64,000 bases of DNA, from positions 21,880,711 through 21,944,710 of the forward strand of contig CM046838.1 in assembly GCA_025618425.1 (NCBI GenBank), given 5' to 3'. The position numbers were made by a program, and so were the translations under genes. This DNA comes from Heliocidaris tuberculata (lineage: Eukaryota > Echinodermata > Echinoidea > Camarodonta > Echinometridae). Below are positions 57,311 through 64,000 of the stretch, in pieces (within the stretch, counting starts at the first letter, position 1; each line of letters begins with the position of its first letter). The notes below the pieces were generated by a model that was not told the origin of the DNA, made no database searches, and saw nothing but the letters and a program-made list of their open reading frames with translations.

Positions 57311-57379
<69 letters not shown>
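57311..57379. repeat. (GA)n microsatellite serving as polypyrimidine tract on the - strand
   Basis: About 69 bp of uninterrupted GA (CT on the OSBPL9 strand), ending 9 bp from the acceptor of the exon 57123-57302. Confidence 0.95.
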
Positions 57380-57383
<4 letters not shown>

Positions 57384-57494
57384 ATTACAATGTTAGGTCA
57401 TGGGATTGCAAGTAGAAAAAACAAATTATCCTAAAAAAACATGCCCATATGCATTTTTTTTCAGCAAGTACATACATGTAAACAACCTTTTTAA

Positions 57495-58080
57495 AGGGCA
57501 ATCCAACCTTGGTAATAAGATGATTTGTATGAAAGCAGAAAAATAATAAAAACAGGATGGTGAAAGTTTGAAAGAAATCGGACAAGGACTAAGAAAGTTA
57601 TGGATGTTTGAAAAATGAGATCACTACATCTATGCGAATCTCAAATTGGCAATTTGGTGAGTCAATTGTGACATTTTTGTGGACAACTCTCCCATTTGTC
57701 GTACACAAAAATATCATTAATTTGCGGTTTTCTTTGAGGTGCTTTTACCCTCAGGGCAGTACTCAAAATATATTGGAGATAGCATATTGTTTTAGGTCCT
57801 CATGAAAGAAAAAGATCCTACTGAGTAATACATGTTGAAAAAAGGGACATTTTAGTCATTTTGTGTGTTGGAGCGAATGGGGGAGTTGTCCACAGCTACA
57901 TCACAGTGACATTTTACCTATTCGGCCAATTTGAAATTCCCATATGTGTAGTGATTACGACTTTCAAAAACTCATAACTTTCTTATTGCTTTTCCGATTT
58001 CGTTCAAACTTTCACCAATCTGCTTCTCTGATTTTTCCTCTTTCTTTCAAAGGAACTTGCTATTAAGGTTGGATTTCCCT
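57495..58080. mobile_element. 586-bp TTAA-flanked MITE (AGGGCAATCCAACCTT family)
   Basis: TTAA sites are at 57491-57494 and 58081-58084. The ends are AGGGCAATCCAACCTT and AAGGTTGGATTTCCCT. Pairing extends inward (GGTGAAAGTTTGAAAGAAAT against TTTCGTTCAAACTTTCACC; ACAACTCTCCCATTTG against GGGGGAGTTGTCCAC). No transposase. Confidence 0.8.
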
Positions 58081-58084
58081 TTAA

Positions 58085-60855
58085 GTACAAAACAGTATTA
58101 AAGCAAAGTAATGTGGAAATTTGAAATGACATGTTCCCCGTACATTTTTCTAACAATTTATTCAATATAAAGATTCATAAGAATAATATCAAATAAATCG
58201 TGACTTCCATCCATATAATACAGCAGAAAACCAGATTACATGTACATGTATGTTCTAGGGCTATTAATCAGAATAAGATACATGTACATGCATATCACTG
58301 TTCTAGCATGAGTCCATACACTGCACATGTACATATGCTTCAAAGAAAATAATCTCACAAGTATTACATACATGTACACTGAAGGCCCATTCAGACATCA
58401 GGCCGTAAACATTTCAAAATTCTGCAGCAGCAAAATAAAATGAAAAGAACATAGCACCCTTCGCACTTCGGTATCTAATAACTATGGATTAGAGAGTTCA
58501 GGGAGGGGCTGTTGCTTTGTGCATTTACATTTACATGATGTATAATATGATACAAGGTACTTACATGTATATTTGTATAGTATCTGCATTAAATAAACAG
58601 ACATATTACATGTATATATCCTTTATAATAATTATATCCTATATAATAATTTACCTTTGGAGCTTGAATGGCTCTTGCCTTTCATTTACAGATACATTTT
58701 TTTCTCTTCTTTTTTCTTTTGGTGTCAGGTTTACTGCATCCAGTTCACATTGAACTCTGAACGGAGCTTCCCGCCTGTACTGCGGTTCACCTTTGCATGG
58801 ATTTAGATTGCATTATAAAGATGATTTATTGCCATGACTTACATGTATTAGCATGAAATAATGTTTACTACTATATGCTCTGAGCCTCTCTGACCCATAA
58901 TTGACCTACAAAAATCTTTCACGTGTAGGTAATTACATGTAGATTCAAGGAGCTCTCAGCTACCTAATTACTTTACTAATCAATGTTCTGTAATTGTAGC
59001 ACTACAGGGAACAGTCAAGATCATGTGGTATCAAAGTCGAGATTATGTGAAAGTGATAAATAAAATTTTCTATTTGCTGCGAATCAGGGCCCAGCTCTGG
59101 ACAATTTTAAAGGGATAGTTTATGCTATTACTATGAAGCTCTATCCCATTTTAAATTGGTGATGCATCCAGATTTTATCTGTACAAGACATGTACAAAGT
59201 TTCAAAGAGGTTTATATTCACTACAGAAATGTATTCTTTAACATGGCAACATCATGAGGACACTTGGTTGTCCCATGATATACAACATACATTAAATTTC
59301 AAAGATCTTTCTCCTAGCTAACAAATTCTTCATTGGCCACCTTCTCAAGACATTTATTTCCGATATTGGCCTACATGGCTATGAAAGCATTTGAAAGAAA
59401 ATAATACACTTGTACAAGTAGCGCCTACATTTACAATGTACTGCAAATTCTTCCATGCAACAGCATGGCATACATAATTTATTGACAGCCATACTCTGCA
59501 GCTCTACATGTTAGCCTACACGTATACTCAGAAGAGGTGGTCATAAATCTGAGAACATTAAAGAATGGCTAACAAGTCTGACATACTATTACCATATGTA
59601 CAACTGCCTGAAATGTGGCACAAATACATGATGAGGCATAAATGTGTGAGTCACTGTTTACTGATGCTTACTGACAATATGTCAGTGCAAATATTAGCAT
59701 AAATATGCACCGTTGTACAAATACATCTACTTTGACTACTATGACTTACAACTTATGTCAGTAAAGGAAATTTTGAGTAATAAAAAAAGGAAATTTTTCA
59801 TATGAACTAACAAATTTTCACTGAAGGATATTCACTACATTTATAAATGAGTTATGTGTACCAAACAAATTTACTACATGACCCGTATTCTGAACTCCAT
59901 TTTAACTTTAACCGTGTTCTAGGTGTAGTTTAAACCCAGTCTAAACTTGCCCTTTAAACCGGAGTTTAAGATAATCATATTCTGAACCCCGGTTTAACTT
60001 AAGGGAAGCCGTCATAATTCGCTTATGCGTCGCGACGGCCAGCGACGCTCTCTCAATATCCTTTTGTTAATCCGGACGCAAACCGACGAGAAGAGACGGT
60101 CTCCGACGCTCCCACCGTGTTTGCATGATAAATAGAGCAAAAATGCGGAACAAAAGATTCATGCTTTTGTTCCCCGTCGCTCCGCGTCCCGTTGTTTCCT
60201 ATTCATATCGCCGATTCTCTAATTGGAGCGTCTCACTGCGTCGCAAAAGTCGATAAGAATGTGATTAACCCTCGCTCAAAGATCCGGCTTGTATACGAGC
60301 AAGGTAGCGTTTCACCGGCAAGATCATAGTTGCCGTGATACCAACCAGTCTATGAAAATGAAAATCAACAGCGGCGGGCAACCGTCTAGCTGAGTTTTCT
60401 TGTATGCAAATTTGTTATTGTAAAGGCTGAAACTTCAGAGAAAATCTAAAGTAGCAGCCATGATCGAAGATTCATTTTAGTTTTTTGAGCGGCCGATAGC
60501 TTGTGTAATTTAAATCGACCGCTCTAAGGACTTCAATTCTATACATGTACTTTCGAAATTGGTCCGAAAGTTATTTACTTGTCACATTTAGTCCAGATTC
60601 TATCCGTTTTTTATATTTGGTTTATTCCCTAACGCTGCTCTTTCTCTGCATATCCAACACAGAGCGCGAATCTCCACTAATCGCGCGATCCCCAAAATTT
60701 TACCCGTCGTTAGCGAGGGTCGAATGAAATTAGGGCTATCTCAGTTTTAATAGCGTTGGGTGTATTATTTTCTCTACGGATCTCGTTCGTGCGTGCGCGA
60801 ACAGTCCACGCAGTGGACTAGTCACCATATAGTTCCAGTTCTACAACTCATAACG
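58085..60855. other. Upstream OSBPL9 intron or 5' region, no exon recognised
   Basis: AT-rich to about 59880, then repeated CATATTCTGAAC/GTTTAA text (59880-60000) and a CpG-richer part from 60000. A - strand open stretch around 58795-58660 (C.GEPQYRREAPFRVQCELD) was noticed but has no family match. No PH-domain exon was found. Confidence 0.45.
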
Positions 60856-61312
60856 ACCGACACGAATCATCTTTTGATTTTAATAATCGCCTCATTATAG
60901 CTTTGGTCGTGTCTTATAAAGCTTTTTACTTGCCATCATAAACTAAATTTTAAAAAGTAAGACCGAGTCTGACGGACACGAATCATCTCTCGTTTGTAAT
61001 AAATAAATTACTTTAGTCGTAGCGTATAGTTATTTTCTAGTCATTGTAACACTTTTAGCACTAATAAGACTGACATCTTTGTTTTTAATCATCTCCTCGA
61101 TATTGATTTAGTCACAGCGTCTAAAGTTGTCTTCTTGTCATAACACTTTTGAAATTAATAAGACTATTTGCTTTTAATAGCCTCGCTATTGCTTTAGTCG
61201 CAGTGTATAAAGTAATTTATTTCACTTGTCATAAAACTTTTAAAACTAGTAATACCGACATCATCTTTTGTTTTTAGCTCATCGCCTCGAGCGTATACTA
61301 GAAATATCACTT
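60856..61312. repeat. Diverged tandem repeat, about 90-108-bp unit, 4.5 copies
   Basis: Units start near 60856, 60963, 61069, 61163 and 61251. Each carries ATCATCT(T)TTG.TTTTAAT, CGCCTCG.TATTG, TTTAGTCG.AGCGTATAAAG, CTTGTCATAA and ACTTTTAAAA..TAATAAGAC, with clear divergence between units. Confidence 0.7.
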
Positions 61313-62019
61313 TCGGCTTTTAATTTGAATTAGGCCTACTGCCACAGATCAAGATAAGTGTCAAAATACGGTCGGTAGATCCTGTAAATATCCAACAAGG
61401 GGGGGGGGGGGGGTCAAATTATTATTTTGAAATTCTGACCGACGGTCCCGACTAGTACAGCGTGGGTATACAGTGTGCGCGAGCTACGCTAAATCGATGC
61501 ATCTGATAATAACGGGGAAAACTTGTATTCTTTGTGCACCTGTTGAAATCCAGCTATTTTTTTTTTCTTCGTTATCATAGTAGAGAAGAGTCGCCCGAAA
61601 AACTGAAATTAGATAATCATCTTATGTATTCAAACAGGTAAAAAAATGCAGTAGGGCACGTCATAAAGACATGAGCACGACCAGTACGGCAAAATCTCCC
61701 TTTTCAGATGTCTGTATGTCATGTTTTTATAAACCTAGAGCGTATAGCAAAGTGCAAATCCATGAATTAAATGAGCCCCGTGCTCCGCATGGGCGGCATC
61801 GGGGTCTAACAGGTTGGACTAGTCCCGACATGAACCGAAATGCTGAATATTTATGAGCGCGCACCCGCCCACGTGGCCCAGGTTTCCAGGAAATCCAGTT
61901 TTAAACGGCGGCATGTTATGTGTGCGCGCGCTCGGGCTGGATTTTCCCTTTACATTCGATTCTTCTACTTTAGATATGTAGTACGTGTAGTTCTAAATAA
62001 CCTCTCAGATCATGACGAT
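61313..62019. other. CpG-richer region without recognised gene
   Basis: It contains a G homopolymer (61399-61413), CACGTG in CGCCCACGTGGCCC near 61870 and CG-rich text. It could belong to a promoter, but no first exon or TATA/initiator arrangement could be supported. The + frame 61671-61856 is unrecognised. Confidence 0.35.
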
Positions 62020-62279
62020 CAGGGGCAGCGCCAGGGTATTTAAATGGGGGGGGGGGGGGGGGGGGGCAAAATGACGCGTTTAACAACGTCGCACGTCGAG
62101 GGTCTTGAAATAACAAATAGGACTATAACAGTTATGTCATAATTGCATGGCCTGGCCTTCTCTTTCTCCTTTTTTCCCCTTTCCTCTTTTTTTTTTTTTT
62201 TCTTTTTCTTTTTTTTTTTGCTCGCTTGAAAAATGATAGGGGCGGCCGCCCCGTTGCCCCCCCTGTAGCGCCGCCCCTG
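62020..62279. mobile_element. 260-bp hAT-like MITE with 8-bp target duplication
   Basis: The ends CAGGGGCAGCGCCAGGG and CCTGTAGCGCCGCCCCTG are imperfect inverted repeats. The 8-bp ATGACGAT flanks both sides exactly (62012-62019 and 62280-62287). CAGGGGCGGCGC-type ends and 8-bp duplications are the hAT pattern. The interior is mainly a 21-bp G-run and a CTTTTT-rich tract. Confidence 0.88.
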
Positions 62280-62287
62280 ATGACGAT

Positions 62288-64000
62288 GAATCATCAGAGT
62301 TTTTGTTCATTTTGTTCTGTCTTTTTTTTCAGCTTGCTTGCTGGAGCACCTGAAAATTAAATTTCGAATAGGGCCTATTCATATCCATTGTGTCAGATCC
62401 GGTGATGAATTTACTAACGCTTACAAGACAATATTTTTTAAAAATTATTATTACATAGATCTAGAATGAAGCGTGAAATTCCTTAAGTGTTTATTAGATG
62501 AAAATCTGATAAGATAAGTATGTTATCATCACGAACCTTTAATATAATTGCACATCTCTATCAATTAATTTCATTCATCCAATTTCCACAAACAACTCTT
62601 TTTGTGAAGTTGGGCTTCTCAATATCTTTGTGAGAAACAGTCGGTGGTTGAGGGTTCACATGAAATGTGATTATAACTGTGCAGGCGGGGGGGGGGGGGG
62701 GGACATAAAATGTGATTGGTTTGTGCAGTCGAGTTATAATGTAATTTGGAAGAATTGACTATACAGCGAAATATTGTTCATTTTCGTTTCCACAACACAC
62801 CTCACTCAGTAGTTTTCAATACTGTCATGTGTCGATTGTTGCCAATATGTCAATTTAGGCATTATCAATGACAAAATGGACTTTATTCTGAACAAATTGT
62901 TAGAAAAGGGGGAATAAAACTTTCATTCCTTGTTTTGAAGAAGTCCAGATCTATTTTTATATACATTAAGCCACAAAGAGAAAAATCCAAGCTTTAAAAT
63001 AATGTCTTACGTACTTTACACGAGAGGCAGCAGGATAACTGAATAACCAACAATTTACACATGTGCAGTCTACAATGCGGTTCACACCCTTGTCCAGTAA
63101 GTAACTGGGTAGGCTGCATTGCATACTGCATAGTACTAGAGCTCGCGCTCGGATAAAAGGTTTGTCATGCTTTCTTTGCCGAGTCAACGATGTAGAGTAT
63201 CAGTAATGTCTTCAACACATATAAAATTTTGTAAACACTTTCGAATTTTAGACCAGTTTCCTTTTTTATTCATAGTCACGATTCACGACCACAAGCGTAC
63301 TGTAAGCTTATGACCATGTCGTCTGCTGCGCCTATTTTCGATGTACATGTAGAAAGTGAATGGGTATATCGAGTTACTGCAAGATTTGTACGAGACAGTC
63401 TTCTTCTTTTGTTCGCTTTTTCACATTACAAACAAGTCAAAAAAGTCAAAAAGTTACTAGAAGTAATATTACCTATGAGATGAAACATATATTTCATAAC
63501 AAAAAACACAAACTGAACCAAAATGAGAGCTTTATCGGACTTCTAGGCAGTCAACCACACGGTGCATTGCACGTACACAACACAATGTCCGTGTGTGTGT
63601 AGGTAGTATCCAACTAGAAAGTAGGATAGGATCGGAAGCAATGGATGATCGGGGAGAACTATAGGTCTATTTCCCCTTTTAAAACCCCTAAATCAAAAGA
63701 GTAGAACTACATGAGATGAGTAAGAGCATGTGAGGGAATGACATTTGTTAGTAAGAATATAACAAAAGCATTTTGGGAGGTAAAACTGGTACAAAACTCC
63801 CAGCAAAACTCACACGCAATCAAAAGCTTGGCATTGCGATCTCGATAGAAAATTTACATAGCAGTTTCACACATATATGCGCAGTTGAAGTGTAGCGACT
63901 ACGTCACATGACCAATGTCTCTGGGTGGGAAATTCAATTTTTAGTAAAATAACCTACACCTAATCGCTGTTTAAAAATCACAAGATTCGAAGAGAGAAAT
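62288..64000. other. Unannotated sequence to the window end
   Basis: AT-rich with a G-run at 62687-62702. The - strand frame 62966-63187 and + frame 63360-63602 show no recognisable protein and no good splice context. OSBPL9 upstream exons are expected beyond 64000. Confidence 0.5.

Noticed and set aside
58660..58797. Open - strand stretch that might be a PH-domain exon of OSBPL9
   Set aside because: The peptide (with EPQYRREAPFRV) does not resemble the PH domain and its end lacks a consistent exon phase.
61671..61856. 61-codon frame in CpG-richer DNA that might be a first exon
   Set aside because: No recognisable protein, no donor in a supported phase and no similarity to ORP9 N-termini.

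Overview
This is a stretch of an animal nuclear genome: AT-rich DNA with GT-AG introns of up to 13 kb, many short non-autonomous transposons and abundant microsatellites. The palindrome TACATGTA and its runs recur throughout. The proteins are bilaterian. The SINE, the LINE tails and the repeat style suggest a marine invertebrate, perhaps an echinoderm such as a sea urchin; this is an inference, not something read from a diagnostic gene.

Two real protein-coding genes are visible, arranged tail to tail. On the + strand (427-26841) lies the 3' part of a ferric-chelate-reductase-1-like gene (FRRS1/SDR2 family). It has 11 exons: the end of a DOMON domain, a cytochrome b561 core with all four heme-ligand histidines, and a C-terminal membrane helix. 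Its 5' exons lie before the window. The 13-kb last intron contains a good candidate alternative terminal exon (17814-17906) that would replace the last membrane helix with a short polar tail.

On the - strand (57302 down to 40631) lie 14 exons of OSBPL9 (ORP9, a lipid-transfer protein). They cover the post-PH coiled-coil region, a FFAT-type ER-targeting motif and the complete lipid-binding ORD, and add a Ser/Pro-rich C-terminal extension. The PH-domain exons were not found and probably lie past 64000. All exon phases of both genes were checked by hand and join into open frames of 420 and 654 codons.

The rest (about 95 percent) is intronic or intergenic and built largely from mobile-element remnants. 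These include five copies of a 410-bp CCCTTTC...GAAAGGG element inserted at TTAA (piggyBac-like), at least three other TTAA-flanked MITE families, a 1056-bp fold-back with a 9-bp target duplication (Mutator-like), a 260-bp hAT-like element with an 8-bp duplication and pogo-like short elements. There is also a palindromic TTATCAATAACAA family, a tRNA-derived SINE and tails of non-LTR retrotransposons. One TTAA element is inserted exactly at the FRRS1-like stop codon, and the last exon is flanked by two inverted copies of that element. A 175-bp tandem duplication in OSBPL9 has copied half an exon with its 5' splice site. I found no tRNA or rRNA gene, no CRISPR array, no prokaryotic system and no clearly novel gene system.
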